A DNA stretch of 64,000 nt from Thermohalobaculum sp039805905 (lineage in GTDB: Bacteria > Pseudomonadota > Alphaproteobacteria > Rhodobacterales > Rhodobacteraceae), in assembly GCA_039805905.1 (NCBI GenBank), contig JBDIVM010000011.1, positions 74,640 to 138,639 on the forward strand, given 5' to 3'. Positions within the stretch are counted from its first letter, which is position 1; every line of letters begins with the position of its first letter. This document shows positions 44,904 to 53,979 of this stretch, piece by piece. The notes under the pieces were generated by a model. That model was not told where the DNA came from and did not search any database. It was given only the letters and a program-made list of their open reading frames with translations. Position numbers and translations under genes: made by a program.

Positions 44904-45626
44904 ATGCGGTTGAAGGGCAATCGGGTGCTGGTCACCGCGGCGGCGCAGGGAATCGGCCGGGCCAGCGCCGAGGCGATGGTGCGCGAGGGGGCGCGGGTCT
45001 TCGCGACCGACGTCAACACCGGGCTGCTCGCCTCGCTCGAGGGCGCCGAGTGCTTCCGCATGGACGCGCTGGACCCCGACGACATCCGCGCCGCGGCCGA
45101 GCGGGCACAGCCCGACATCCTGGTGAACTGCGCCGGCTTCGTCCACAATGGTACGATTCTCGATGCCACCGAGGACGAGTGGGACTTCGCCTTCAACCTG
45201 AACGTCCGCTCGATGTTCCGCACCATCCGGGCGGTGTTGCCAGGCATGCTCGAGCGCGGCCACGGCTCGATCGTCAATATGGCCTCGGCCGCCTCCTCGA
45301 TCATCGGCGCGCCGAACCGCTGCGTCTACGGCGCCACCAAGGCCGCGGTGATCGGGCTCACCAAGGCGGTGGCGAAGGACTTCATCACCCGCGGCATCCG
45401 CTGCAACGCGGTCTGCCCCGGCACCGTCGACACACCCTCGCTGCACGACCGTCTTCGCGCCACCGGCGACTACGAGGCGGCGAAGAAAGCCTTCGTCGCC
45501 CGCCAGGCCATGGGCCGGCTCGCCGAGGCGCACGAGATCGCCTCGCTGGTCGTCTACCTTGCCTCGGACGAGAGCGCCTTCATGACCGGCCAGGCCGTCG
45601 TGATCGACGGCGGCTGGTCGGGGTGA
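44904..45626 (+). CDS. SDR-family dehydrogenase, likely 2-keto-3-deoxy-L-fuconate dehydrogenase
   Basis: The 240-residue short-chain dehydrogenase has the nucleotide loop TAAAQGIGRA (11-20), Asp36 after the second strand (favouring NAD), NCAG, and the catalytic Ser128, Tyr142 and Lys146 (YGATKAA). Its best match in my memory is 2-keto-3-deoxy-L-fuconate 4-dehydrogenase of the non-phosphorylative L-fucose pathway; 3-hydroxybutyrate dehydrogenase-like proteins are close. The following gene, a fumarylacetoacetase-family protein, supports the fuconate call. The ATG at 44904 is preferred to 44898 because GGGGAG would sit too close to the earlier start. Confidence 0.78.
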   Translation: MRLKGNRVLVTAAAQGIGRASAEAMVREGARVFATDVNTGLLASLEGAECFRMDALDPDDIRAAAERAQPDILVNCAGFVHNGTILDATEDEWDFAFNLNVRSMFRTIRAVLPGMLERGHGSIVNMASAASSIIGAPNRCVYGATKAAVIGLTKAVAKDFITRGIRCNAVCPGTVDTPSLHDRLRATGDYEAAKKAFVARQAMGRLAEAHEIASLVVYLASDESAFMTGQAVVIDGGWSG

Positions 45627-45680
45627 GTGCCCGCACACGCCGGGCCCGGGATGTGACGTAACACGATCGAGGAGACCTCC

Positions 45681-46526
45681 ATGAAACTCATGCGCGTCGG
45701 CCCGAAGGGGGCGGAGCAGCCGGCCCTCGTGGACGCCTCCGGGGTCATCCGCGACCTCAGCGGCCATGTGGAGGACATCGCCGGCGAGGTGCTCTCGGAT
45801 GCGGGCCTCGCGCGGCTCCGGTCGCTCGACCCGGCCACGCTCCCGGCCGTGCCCGCAGGCACGCGCGTCGGTCCCTGCGTGGGGCGGATCGGCAAGCTCT
45901 GCTGCGTCGGGCTGAACTACTCCGACCACGCCATCGAGACCAACAATCCCATCCCGGCGGAGCCGGTGCTGTTCGGCAAGGCGGTCACCTCGGTCTGCGG
46001 TCCCGATGACGACATCGAGACGCCGCGCGGCTCGGACAGGCTCGACTACGAGGTCGAGATCGCCATCGTCATCGGCAGGACCGCAAAGAACGTCAGCGAG
46101 GCCGATGCCCTCAAGCATGTGGCCGGCTACGCCGTGTTCAACGACGTCTCCGAGCGCAGCTTCCAGATCCACCGTTCGGGCCAGTGGATCAAGGGCAAGA
46201 GCCACGACACCTTCGGCCCGCTCGGCCCGTGGCTCGTGACCCGTGACGAGATCGGCGACGTCGGGAATCTCGGCATGTTCCTCGACGTGAACGGCGAGCG
46301 GCGCCAGACCGGCAATACCCGGACGATGATCTTCGGCATCGCCCGCATCGTCAGCTACATCTCGCAGTTCATGACGCTCCATCCGGGCGACGTGATCCCG
46401 ACCGGCACGCCGCCGGGCGTCGCGCTCGGCATGAAGGAGCCGAAATGGCTGAAGCCGGGCGACGTGATCGAGCTCGGCATCGACGGACTCGGGCGCCAGC
46501 GCCAGACGGTGCTGCCCGAGAACTGA
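45681..46526 (+). CDS. Fumarylacetoacetate hydrolase family protein, likely 2,4-diketo-3-deoxy-L-fuconate hydrolase
   Basis: The 281-residue enzyme has the FAH fold: KLCCVGLNYSDHAIETN, then PVLFGKAVTSVCGPDDDIETP, DYEVEIAIVIGRTAKNVSEADALKHV with the metal-binding glutamates, and PTGTPPGVALG. In the L-fucose route it would cleave or hydrolyse 2,4-diketo-3-deoxy-fuconate to pyruvate and lactate. Ureidoglycolate lyase-like annotations are also given to this group, so the substrate is tentative. AGGAGA stands before the ATG. It follows the SDR gene by 54 bp. Confidence 0.78.
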   Translation: MKLMRVGPKGAEQPALVDASGVIRDLSGHVEDIAGEVLSDAGLARLRSLDPATLPAVPAGTRVGPCVGRIGKLCCVGLNYSDHAIETNNPIPAEPVLFGKAVTSVCGPDDDIETPRGSDRLDYEVEIAIVIGRTAKNVSEADALKHVAGYAVFNDVSERSFQIHRSGQWIKGKSHDTFGPLGPWLVTRDEIGDVGNLGMFLDVNGERRQTGNTRTMIFGIARIVSYISQFMTLHPGDVIPTGTPPGVALGMKEPKWLKPGDVIELGIDGLGRQRQTVLPEN

Positions 46527-46548
46527 ACCGGTCGCAACCGGGGCCGGT

Positions 46549-47145
46549 TCAGCAGTCCGGATCGGCGGCGCAGGCTTCCAGGGCCTTGCGCGTCCCGGGG
46601 CCGTAGATGCCGTCGGCGGGCCCGTGGTAGTGCCCCTTGCCCGCCATGTACTCCTGCCACCAGCGGGCGCGTGGCGCACCATCGAGCATGATTGCCTTCT
46701 CCCAGTCCGAGACGGCCTTCCCGTTGGCGCCCAGCGCCTCCCATGCGGCGCCGCGGCTCTGATAGGCGCCCGAGTCCTTCGGATTGAGCTTCAGCGCCTG
46801 GTCGAAATCCTCGATCGCGCGCTCGTTCCGGCCCAGGAACCGGTAGGCGACGCCCCGGTTGGTATAGGCATAGGCGAATCCCGGGTCGAGGGCCAGCGTC
46901 CGGTCATAGTCCTCGATTGCGCGCGCATGCTCGCCGAGCGCGTTGAAGGCATTCGCCCGGTTGTAGTGCACCCAGGCCAGTCCGGCACCGGAATACTGCC
47001 CCGACTGGATCACCGCAGTGCAGGCACCGACTCCGAGCCCAGGGTCGCCGTTCTGCTCGCAATCCTCGACGATGCCCGCACCCGCTGGCCGAGCCAGGGT
47101 CAGGACGGCAGCCGCCGCCAGAACGGCCAGGAAACCACAGCGCAT
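46549..47145 (-). CDS. Periplasmic TPR protein with C-terminal peptidoglycan-binding-like motif
   Basis: The 198-residue protein has a signal peptide (1-23, LARPAGA), three to four TPR units (AWVHYNRANAFNALGEHARAIEDY, AYAYTNRGVAYRFLGRNERAIEDF and the following SGAYQSRGAAWEALG) and a C-terminal HYHGPADGIYGPGTRKALEACA segment resembling a peptidoglycan-binding domain repeat. It is probably a periplasmic scaffold. AGGATCC before the ATG gives a good GGAGG site. It is followed on the same strand by the CYTH-CHAD gene only in the sense of transcription order; no operon is evident with a 22-bp convergent gap to the FAH gene. Confidence 0.8.
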   Translation of the reverse strand: MRCGFLAVLAAAAVLTLARPAGAGIVEDCEQNGDPGLGVGACTAVIQSGQYSGAGLAWVHYNRANAFNALGEHARAIEDYDRTLALDPGFAYAYTNRGVAYRFLGRNERAIEDFDQALKLNPKDSGAYQSRGAAWEALGANGKAVSDWEKAIMLDGAPRARWWQEYMAGKGHYHGPADGIYGPGTRKALEACAADPDC

Positions 47146-47230
47146 GGGATCCTCCGGATCAGGACAGGGCGGTCAGGATGGCCCGGGTCCGGCCGGTTGG
47201 CAACCGCATCGCACGGCCGCGGCGCCCGGG

Positions 47231-48781
47231 CTATCGCCAGAACCGCGGCGCGCGCCTCAGCGCGCGCCATTCGCTCTGCGCCGAGGCCCAGGCCCCGTCC
47301 GCCCGCGCCCGGCTGGCGCCAAGTATCACGCCGATCGCGCGCTGCACCTCGGGGTCGCCGGCCCCGGGCGCCTCCGGTCCGGCGAAGATCGCCTCGGCCA
47401 CGGCCAGATCGTTCAGGCTGCCGAACAGGGTCTGCAGTTCCTTCAGCCGTTTCAGGAACGGGTTGACCAGCTTCTTCGAATGGACCGGACCAAGGAACTC
47501 CACCGCATAGCGCAGACGCTTCAGGCGCTTCCGCAGCTCATGGCGCTCGGCGATGGAAAGCCGCGCGATGCCGCGCGCGCGCTGGCGCACCCGCCGCCAG
47601 GTTCCCTCCAGCGCGATCGCCGCCCGCTCCCGCATCGGCCGGGAGAGCGCCTCGGCCTGCGCCGCATCTCCCTCCCTTACCCAGCCCGCGGTTTCAGCGA
47701 AAGCGGCGAGGTCGAGCAGGAACCCCTGCACCCTGCTGCCCCTGAGCGTCTCGCGGAGTGACTGCCGCTCGGCTTGCGTGGCGCGTGCCAGCACATCTGC
47801 AAGTCGGGCAAACCCCGCGTCCGCCGGGCGCGCCGCCACCTCGGGCAGCACCATCTCCGACAGCACCACATCGAGGTCGCGCAGATGCCCGACCGAGCTG
47901 CCGAGCCACCGCGCCTCGATGTCCAGCCGGTCGAGCTCGGCGCCACCGATGGCCGGATGCATCAGCGCGAAGACCGTCCGCAAACGCCGGAGGCCGACGC
48001 GCAGCTGGTGCGGTCCTTCCGGATCATCGCCATGGCCGATCACCAGAACATTCGCCGCAATCTGGTTGAGGCACTCGCGAAGCAGTGCCGCCGCCGCCTC
48101 TCCGGTGCGCATGCACCGGCGCAGCGCAACGCTCTGGGCGCCGCGCGGCTCCAGCGGCTCGGCGACGCGCCCCTGCTCGGCGAGCAGAAAGCCACGCTGC
48201 GCCTTGGAGAGGGTCGAGAACTCGATCCCGCCCTCGGGGAACAGAAGCCGCGCCGCGCGGAACAGCGACGCTGGGGACCCGGAGATCAGCTCCAGCTCCG
48301 CCTCGCGCAGCGGCGCGGTCCGGTCCCCCGCGCGAACCTCGCCCACGTCGATCGCGAGCTCGATCCGCGCACCGTCGTCGAGCGTCAGCTCGCGCCGCGT
48401 GCGCCGCATCCGCGTCTCGCAGACCGGCAGAGGCTCAGCATCGCCGAGCCGGCGCCTCACCTCGTCGCGTATCGCCGGGTCCGGAACCCGGTCGAGATCG
48501 AGCCGCCCGGCAGGCACGCGCGATTCGGTTTCCGAGGCGCTCGACAGCCCCGAACGCAGCGATCGCCCCGCCTTGACCGTCTGCAGCCACGACCGCCCCT
48601 TGCGTCGGACCCGGAGCGCGATGCCCGCCGCCTTCAGGGCGCGATCACTGGAATCGTAATAGATGCTGTGGAGGGATTCCGTCGATGCCTTGCCACGCCC
48701 GAGGCGAAAAAGCTCTGGATTCCTGCGGAGTTGCCGCTCGGTTTGCGCGTTAAGGACGAACTTGAGCTCAATCTCCTCCAT
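47231..48781 (-). CDS. CYTH-CHAD domain protein, probable inorganic triphosphatase
   Basis: The 516-residue protein begins EEIELKFVLNA, the ExExK metal/phosphate signature of CYTH triphosphatases (residues 1-200, with further arginine and glutamate strands). Residues about 215-516 form a histidine-rich alpha-helical CHAD domain (HQLRVGLRRLRTVFALMHP, HELRKRLKRLRYAVEFL). This architecture hydrolyses inorganic triphosphate and binds polyphosphate. The ATG at 48781 fits the CYTH start; a GTG two codons upstream is also in frame. The purD stop lies 70 bp upstream of the start. Confidence 0.9.
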   Translation of the reverse strand: MEEIELKFVLNAQTERQLRRNPELFRLGRGKASTESLHSIYYDSSDRALKAAGIALRVRRKGRSWLQTVKAGRSLRSGLSSASETESRVPAGRLDLDRVPDPAIRDEVRRRLGDAEPLPVCETRMRRTRRELTLDDGARIELAIDVGEVRAGDRTAPLREAELELISGSPASLFRAARLLFPEGGIEFSTLSKAQRGFLLAEQGRVAEPLEPRGAQSVALRRCMRTGEAAAALLRECLNQIAANVLVIGHGDDPEGPHQLRVGLRRLRTVFALMHPAIGGAELDRLDIEARWLGSSVGHLRDLDVVLSEMVLPEVAARPADAGFARLADVLARATQAERQSLRETLRGSRVQGFLLDLAAFAETAGWVREGDAAQAEALSRPMRERAAIALEGTWRRVRQRARGIARLSIAERHELRKRLKRLRYAVEFLGPVHSKKLVNPFLKRLKELQTLFGSLNDLAVAEAIFAGPEAPGAGDPEVQRAIGVILGASRARADGAWASAQSEWRALRRAPRFWR

Positions 48782-48850
48782 GCGCACTGCGTAAGCAACG
48801 AAACTGTCACAATCAAGAATTAACGTTCGGCATCCGATGGATTTTCCGGA

Positions 48851-50122
48851 TCAGCTGCGCGCCACCGCCCGCCAGCCGATATCGCTCCGGCAGAACCCTT
48901 CCGCCCAGTCGATCCGCTCTGCCGCCGCATAGGCCCGCGCGCGGGCCTCGGCGATGTCCCGACCGGTCGCGGTCACGTTCAGGACCCGGCCGCCCGCGGC
49001 AAGGATGCTTCCTGCCGCCGCTTTCGTCCCGGCATGGAACACGGTCACTCCCGGAACTTCAGCAGCGCGCTCCAGCCCTCTGATCTCGCTGCCTTTCACA
49101 TAGGCGCCGGGATAGCCCTTCGCCGCCATCACCACGGTCAGCGCGGGCTCCGGCCGCCATTCCAGCGCCACCTCGCCGAGCCCGCCCTTCGCACAGGCGA
49201 TCAGCGCCGGCAGCAGATCCGAGGCAAGGCGCATCATCAGCACCTGGCATTCCGGGTCCCCGAAGCGGACGTTGAACTCGACCAGCCGCGGTCCCGTCTC
49301 CGTGATCATCAGCCCGGCATAGAGCACGCCGCGATAGGGCGTGCCGCGCCGCGCCATCTCGGCGATGGTCGGGCGCACGATCTCGTCGAGCGCCCGGCGC
49401 TCCATCTCCGGCGTCATCACCGGGGCGGGCGAATAGGCGCCCATGCCGCCGGTGTTCGGGCCCCGGTCGCCGTCGAAGGCGCGCTTGTGGTCCTGCGCGG
49501 TGGCGAGCGGCAGTACGGTCTCGCCGTCGGTCAGCACGAAGAAGCTGGCCTCCTCGCCCTGCATGAACTCCTCGATCACCACCTCGGCCCCGGCCGCACC
49601 AAAGGCGCCGCCAAACATCTCGTCGACCGCCGCCTCGGCCTCGGCGACCGTCATCGCCACCACCACGCCCTTGCCGGCCGCGAGGCCATCGGCCTTGACC
49701 ACGATGGGGGCGCCCTGCCGGCGCACATGGTCCCGCGCCGCAGCCGCATCCGTGAATCGCACCCACGCGGCGGTCGGCGCGCCGCAGGCATCGCAGATCT
49801 CCTTGGTGAAGCCCTTCGAGGCCTCAAGCCGCGCCGCCGCGCGCGACGGGCCGAAAGCCGGGATCCCCGCCCCGGCCAGCGCATCCACCACGCCCGCCGC
49901 CAGCGGCGCCTCGGGCCCGACGATGACGAACCCGATGCCCTGCGCCCGGCACCAGGCGGCCACCGCCGCGCCATCCTCCGGGTCCAGCGCCACGCATTCC
50001 GCCACTGCGGCGATCCCCGCATTGCCCGGCGCGGCGCAAAGCCTCCCGCAGAGCGGGCTCTGCGCCACCTTCCAGGCCAGCGCGTGCTCGCGTCCGCCGC
50101 CGCCAAGGATCAGGATGTCCAT
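48851..50122 (-). CDS. purD: Phosphoribosylamine--glycine ligase PurD
   Basis: PurD joins glycine to phosphoribosylamine in purine synthesis. The 423-residue enzyme is normal length: MDILILGGGGREHALAWKVAQ at the start, AAPGNAGIAAVAE, SKGFTKEICDACGAP, and the ATP-grasp core with IVVKADGLAAGKGVVVA, EASFFVLTDGE and FNVRFGDPECQVLMMRL. I chose the ATG at 50122 by homology. The frame stays open upstream to an ATG at 50326 that would add 68 residues reading as a membrane helix plus coiled coil (see findings). It is divergent from xseA. Confidence 0.93.
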   Translation of the reverse strand: MDILILGGGGREHALAWKVAQSPLCGRLCAAPGNAGIAAVAECVALDPEDGAAVAAWCRAQGIGFVIVGPEAPLAAGVVDALAGAGIPAFGPSRAAARLEASKGFTKEICDACGAPTAAWVRFTDAAAARDHVRRQGAPIVVKADGLAAGKGVVVAMTVAEAEAAVDEMFGGAFGAAGAEVVIEEFMQGEEASFFVLTDGETVLPLATAQDHKRAFDGDRGPNTGGMGAYSPAPVMTPEMERRALDEIVRPTIAEMARRGTPYRGVLYAGLMITETGPRLVEFNVRFGDPECQVLMMRLASDLLPALIACAKGGLGEVALEWRPEPALTVVMAAKGYPGAYVKGSEIRGLERAAEVPGVTVFHAGTKAAAGSILAAGGRVLNVTATGRDIAEARARAYAAAERIDWAEGFCRSDIGWRAVARS

Positions 50123-50390
50123 GCGTCCGCCCCCGTTTCCGGCCATCCGTGCCGCCTCGGCGGCCTGCTCCAGCGCCGCCCGCAGCGCAAGCCGGGAGCG
50201 CTGAACGTCCGCCATCTCGGCCTTCAGCGCCTGCACCCGCTGGCGAAGCAGGCGCCCGCGCCAGGCCACCAGTACGGCCGCCGCAAGGAACCCGACCGCG
50301 ATTAGGCTTGCGAGGGGAAGGTCCATTGCGCCACTCTCGGCCTGCCGAGCGACGGCCCGCCTCAAAGGGACCGCGACCAGAAGGACCGCG

Positions 50391-51866
50391 ATGCCGAACC
50401 GCCTTATTGATGATGCACCGGAGGGCGTCAACATCCCGGAGTTCTCGGTCTCCGAGATATCGGGCGCCATCAAGCGGATGATCGAGGGCGAGTTCGCTCA
50501 TGTCCGCGTCCGTGGCGAAGTCGGTCGCGTGTCACGCCCCGGCTCCGGCCATGTCTATCTCGACCTCAAGGACGAGTCCGCAGTGCTCGCCGCGGTGATC
50601 TGGAAAGGCGTCGCCACGCGCCTCGACATCGTGGTGCAGGAAGGCGACGAGGTGGTGGCCGAGGGAAGGCTGACCACCTTCCCCGGCCAGTCCAGGTACC
50701 AGCTCATCATCGAACGGCTGTCCTATGCCGGCGAGGGCGCGCTGCTCGCGAAGCTCGAGCGCCTCCGGAAGGCGCTTGCGGCCGAGGGGCTGTTCGACGA
50801 GGCACGCAAGCGGCCGCTCCCGTTTCTGCCGCGCGTGATCGGCGTGGTGACCTCGCCGTCCGGTGCCGTGATCCGCGACATCCTGCACCGGCTGGCCGAG
50901 CGGTTTCCGGTGCATGTGCTGGTCTGGCCGGTCACCGTCCAGGGCGAGCGATGCGCCCCCGAAGTCGCCGCTGCAATCCGGGGCTTCTCGGCGCTGCCGG
51001 GTGGCGGTCCGGTGCCCCGGCCCGACGTCGTGATCGTCGCCCGCGGCGGCGGCTCGCTCGAGGATCTCTGGGGGTTCAACGACGAGCGCGTCGTGCGCGC
51101 CGCCGCCGCGAGCACCATCCCGCTCATTTCCGCGGTGGGGCACGAGACCGACTGGACGCTGATCGACCACGCCGCAGACCGCCGGGCACCGACGCCCACC
51201 GCCGCCGCCGAGATGGCGGTGCCCGTGCGCTCCGAGCTGGTCGCGACCGTTGCCGACCTCGCCGCCCGCCGGCTGCGCGCAATGGCGCGGCTGGTCGGGC
51301 AGCACCGCCAGCGGCTGCGCGACCTCTCCCGCGCCCTGCCCCGGCCCGAGCAGATCCTGGCGGAGAAGCGCCAGCGCCTTGACCTCGCGGTGGCGCGGCT
51401 GCCGCGCCCGGTCGAGATGCTGGCTGCCCGGCGCGAGGCACTCGCGCGGCAGGCCCAGCGCCTGCCCCAGGGTCTCGCGCTCAGGGCCCAGACCGCGCGC
51501 GTGGCGCTGACTCGCCAGGGCGGGCGCCTGACGCCGCGCCTGCTCGCCGCCCGCACCGAACGTCTGCGCGACCGGCTCGACGACCGCGCCGCGCGACTCG
51601 GCCCCGCCTTCGGGCGCGTGGTAGGCGGAAATCGCGACCGGCTCGACGCGCTCGCGCGGCTCTACGGCTCGCTGCATTACGCCGAGACGCTGAAGCGTGG
51701 CTACGCCATGGTGCGCGACGAGGACGGCGGCCTGCTGACGCGGGCGGCCATGGTCGCACCCGGCGCGGCACTGGAGATCGAGTTTGCCGACGGAGCGATC
51801 GGCGCGATGGCCGCTGGCGATGCCCCGTCGCGGCTGAAACGCAGCCCGGCGGAGCCCGGCGGCTAG
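50391..51866 (+). CDS. xseA: Exodeoxyribonuclease VII large subunit XseA
   Basis: XseA is the catalytic subunit of single-strand-specific exonuclease VII. The 491-residue protein has the N-terminal OB-fold (PEFSVSEISGAIKRMIEGEF, VRVRGEVGRVSRPGSGHVYLDLKDE), the catalytic block IGVVTSPSGAVIRDILHRLAERFP, ARGGGSLEDLWGFNDERVVRAA, ISAVGHETDWTLIDHAADRRAPTPTAAAE, and a long helical C-terminal part with repeated Arg/Leu-rich units. AGAAGGA precedes the ATG. The small subunit is not in the window. Confidence 0.95.
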   Translation: MPNRLIDDAPEGVNIPEFSVSEISGAIKRMIEGEFAHVRVRGEVGRVSRPGSGHVYLDLKDESAVLAAVIWKGVATRLDIVVQEGDEVVAEGRLTTFPGQSRYQLIIERLSYAGEGALLAKLERLRKALAAEGLFDEARKRPLPFLPRVIGVVTSPSGAVIRDILHRLAERFPVHVLVWPVTVQGERCAPEVAAAIRGFSALPGGGPVPRPDVVIVARGGGSLEDLWGFNDERVVRAAAASTIPLISAVGHETDWTLIDHAADRRAPTPTAAAEMAVPVRSELVATVADLAARRLRAMARLVGQHRQRLRDLSRALPRPEQILAEKRQRLDLAVARLPRPVEMLAARREALARQAQRLPQGLALRAQTARVALTRQGGRLTPRLLAARTERLRDRLDDRAARLGPAFGRVVGGNRDRLDALARLYGSLHYAETLKRGYAMVRDEDGGLLTRAAMVAPGAALEIEFADGAIGAMAAGDAPSRLKRSPAEPGG

Positions 51867-51926
51867 GGAGGAGTCCAGGGAGGCCTGTTCTGAAACAGGT
51901 TCCCACGCAGCAAGGGGGAGGCGCAG

Positions 51927-52217
51927 ATGCCGAAAGGATACTGGATCGCCCATGTCCATGTGACGGATCCGGGCGAGTACGGGAAATATGTGGAAGGTGC
52001 GCTCGCCGCCTTCCGGAAACACGGTGCGGTCTTCCTTGCCCGCGGCGGCGCACATCACGAGGTCGAAGACGCGCTCGGTCGCGAGCGCCATGTGGTTATC
52101 GAGTTCCCGAGCCTCCAGGCGGCCCTTGACTGCTATAACAGCCCCGAATACCAGAGCGCCCGCAACTACCGGGCCGAGGCGGGAATTGCCACGCTGGTCC
52201 TGGTGGAAGGGAACTGA
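51927..52217 (+). CDS. DUF1330 family protein
   Basis: The 96-residue protein has the ferredoxin-like fold of DUF1330: KGYWIAHVHVTDPGEYGKYV, FLARGGAHHEVEDALG, RHVVIEFPSLQAALDCYNSPEYQSA and a closing EAGIATLVLVEG. The function is unknown; relatives are small dimeric proteins. GGGGGAGG precedes the ATG. Upstream, between xseA and this gene, a perfect 6-bp stem with a 4-nt loop (51884-51899) could be a weak terminator, although no T-run follows. arsC starts 3 bp after the stop, so the two are co-transcribed. Confidence 0.85.
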   Translation: MPKGYWIAHVHVTDPGEYGKYVEGALAAFRKHGAVFLARGGAHHEVEDALGRERHVVIEFPSLQAALDCYNSPEYQSARNYRAEAGIATLVLVEGN

Positions 52218-52220
52218 CCG

Positions 52221-52568
52221 ATGCGTGTCACCATCTACCATAACCCGAAATGCGGCACCTCGCGGACCGTGCTGTCGATGATCCGCGCCAGGGGCATCGA
52301 GCCCGAGGTGATCGACTACATCGCCAACCCGCCCGATGCCGGCCGGCTGAAGGATCTGCTGCACCGGATGCGGATCCCGACCCGCGCGCTCCTGCGCCGC
52401 CGCGGCACGCCCTATGAGGAACTGGGACTCGACGACACCAAATGGACCGACGAGGCCCTTGTCGGCATGATTGCCCGGCACCCGATCCTGATGGAGCGCC
52501 CCGTGGTCGTCACCGACCGGGGCGCCAAGATCTGCCGCCCGGCCGAGGTGGTGAACACCCTGATCTGA
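52221..52568 (+). CDS. arsC: Arsenate reductase, glutaredoxin-coupled ArsC family
   Basis: The 115-residue protein has the ArsC pattern: HNPKCGTSRTVLSMI with the catalytic Cys11, IDYIANPPDAGRLKDLLHRM, LLRRRGTPYEELGL with the conserved arginines, and HPILMERPVVVTDRGAKICRP. It reduces arsenate using glutathione and glutaredoxin; some members act on other substrates. No arsenite pump or ArsR gene is nearby, so an arsenic role is likely but not proven by context. It pairs with the DUF1330 gene. Confidence 0.88.
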   Translation: MRVTIYHNPKCGTSRTVLSMIRARGIEPEVIDYIANPPDAGRLKDLLHRMRIPTRALLRRRGTPYEELGLDDTKWTDEALVGMIARHPILMERPVVVTDRGAKICRPAEVVNTLI

Positions 52569-52598
52569 GGACTTCCCGCCGTCATGCCCGGCGGCGCC

Positions 52599-53897
52599 CT
52601 AGCGCGCCGCCCGACTGATCTGCTTCAGCCGCAGCCGCGTGATCTGATGCCGCATCCGCTCGATCACCTCGAAGCGCACGCCATGGAAGACGAAGACCTG
52701 CCCCTCGGTCGGGATGGTCTGCGCCTCGTGGATCATCAGCCCGGCCACGGTTGCCGCCTCCTCGTCGGGCAGCGACCAGTCGCAGGTGCGGTTGATGTCG
52801 CGGATCGTCATGGTGCCCGGCACGGTCACCGAGCCGTCGGGCTCCCGCGTGATCTCCGCCATCACGATGTCGTGCTCGTCGGTGATGTCGCCGACAATCT
52901 CCTCGAGGATGTCCTCGAGCGTCACCAGACCCTGCAGCGTTCCGTATTCGTCGACCACCAGCGCGAAATGCTGGCGGCGCTTCAGGAAGGCGCGGAGCTG
53001 GTCGTCCATCGAACGCGTGTCGGGCACAAACCACGGCTTCATCGCCACCGCCATGATGTCGAGCTTGCGTGGCTCGCCGGCCGCGCCCGCGAGCTCGCGG
53101 ACGTGGCGGTGTTCGGCCCGCAACAGATCCTTGGCATGCAGCACGCCGACGATGTTCTCCGGCTCGCCGCGCCAGATCGGGATCCGTGTGTGCGGCGAGG
53201 AGAGGCAGAACTCGATGATCTCCTCGGCCGGAGCGTCGGCTGAGATCGACGCGATGTCGCGCCGGTGGCGCATTACCTCCGAGACCTCGCGTTCCTTCAG
53301 GTCGAGCGCCGCCAGCAGGCGGTCGCGCTCGGCCTTGTCGACCCCGCCCTCCGAGGCGTGCAGCGCGATCGTGCCCTTGATCAGCTCGACCGGGGCAAGC
53401 ATTTGCGCGTGCGGATCGGCCCGGACGCCGAAGGCGGCGAAGCCCATGCGGACGACCAGGCGCACCGCGGCAACCACGGGCGCAAACAGCCGCACGACCA
53501 CTTGGATGATCGGCGCCACCTTTTCCGCCGCCCGGTCGGGATAGGTGATTGCATAGGTCTTCGGCGCCACCTCCCCGAAGACCAGAACGACACCGGTCAT
53601 CGCCAGGGTCGCCCAGGCGACGCCGGCCTCGCCGAACGCCGCGGTGAACAGCGAGGTGGCGAGGCTCGCCGCAAGGATGTTGACCAGGTTGTTCCCGAGC
53701 AGGATCGAGCCGATCAGCCGCTCGTTGTCCTCGGTCAGCCGCAACGCGATACGGGCTCCCTTCGATCCCCTGGCCGAGAGCTGATGCATGGTCGCCCGAT
53801 TGACCGCGGTCAGCGCCGTCTCGCTGCCCGAAAAGAAGGCGGACATGCAGATCAGCACCGCGATGCCGAGACAGGTCCACCAGATGGAGGGATCCAT
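52599..53897 (-). CDS. HlyC/CorC family transporter with DUF21, CBS and CorC domains
   Basis: The 432-residue protein has the DUF21/CNNM membrane domain (four helices in residues 1-190, with SGSETALTAVNRA and LLGNNLVNILAASLATSLF), a pair of CBS domains (about 210-335, including TRIPIWRGEPENIVGVLHAKDLL and FALVVDEYGTLQGLVTLEDILEEIVGDI) and a C-terminal CorC_HlyC domain. Such proteins export or regulate Mg2+ or Co2+; the substrate here is not set by sequence. The ATG at 53897 gives the membrane start; 11 upstream residues in frame are not family-like. In Rhodobacterales this gene commonly lies by xerD and aroK/aroB. Confidence 0.93.
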   Translation of the reverse strand: MDPSIWWTCLGIAVLICMSAFFSGSETALTAVNRATMHQLSARGSKGARIALRLTEDNERLIGSILLGNNLVNILAASLATSLFTAAFGEAGVAWATLAMTGVVLVFGEVAPKTYAITYPDRAAEKVAPIIQVVVRLFAPVVAAVRLVVRMGFAAFGVRADPHAQMLAPVELIKGTIALHASEGGVDKAERDRLLAALDLKEREVSEVMRHRRDIASISADAPAEEIIEFCLSSPHTRIPIWRGEPENIVGVLHAKDLLRAEHRHVRELAGAAGEPRKLDIMAVAMKPWFVPDTRSMDDQLRAFLKRRQHFALVVDEYGTLQGLVTLEDILEEIVGDITDEHDIVMAEITREPDGSVTVPGTMTIRDINRTCDWSLPDEEAATVAGLMIHEAQTIPTEGQVFVFHGVRFEVIERMRHQITRLRLKQISRAAR

Positions 53898-53979
53898 GGG
53901 AGTATCCTCAGGACATTGGTCTGACGGCAAGTTAAGGACTCAGCCCGCGCCACCGCAAGGCACCGCGTCCCGATCGCCC

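Noticed and set aside
51884..51899. 6-bp perfect stem after xseA as a factor-independent terminator
   Set aside because: No T-run follows, and the next gene lies only 27 bp away in the same direction. I leave it as a weak hairpin mentioned under the DUF1330 gene.
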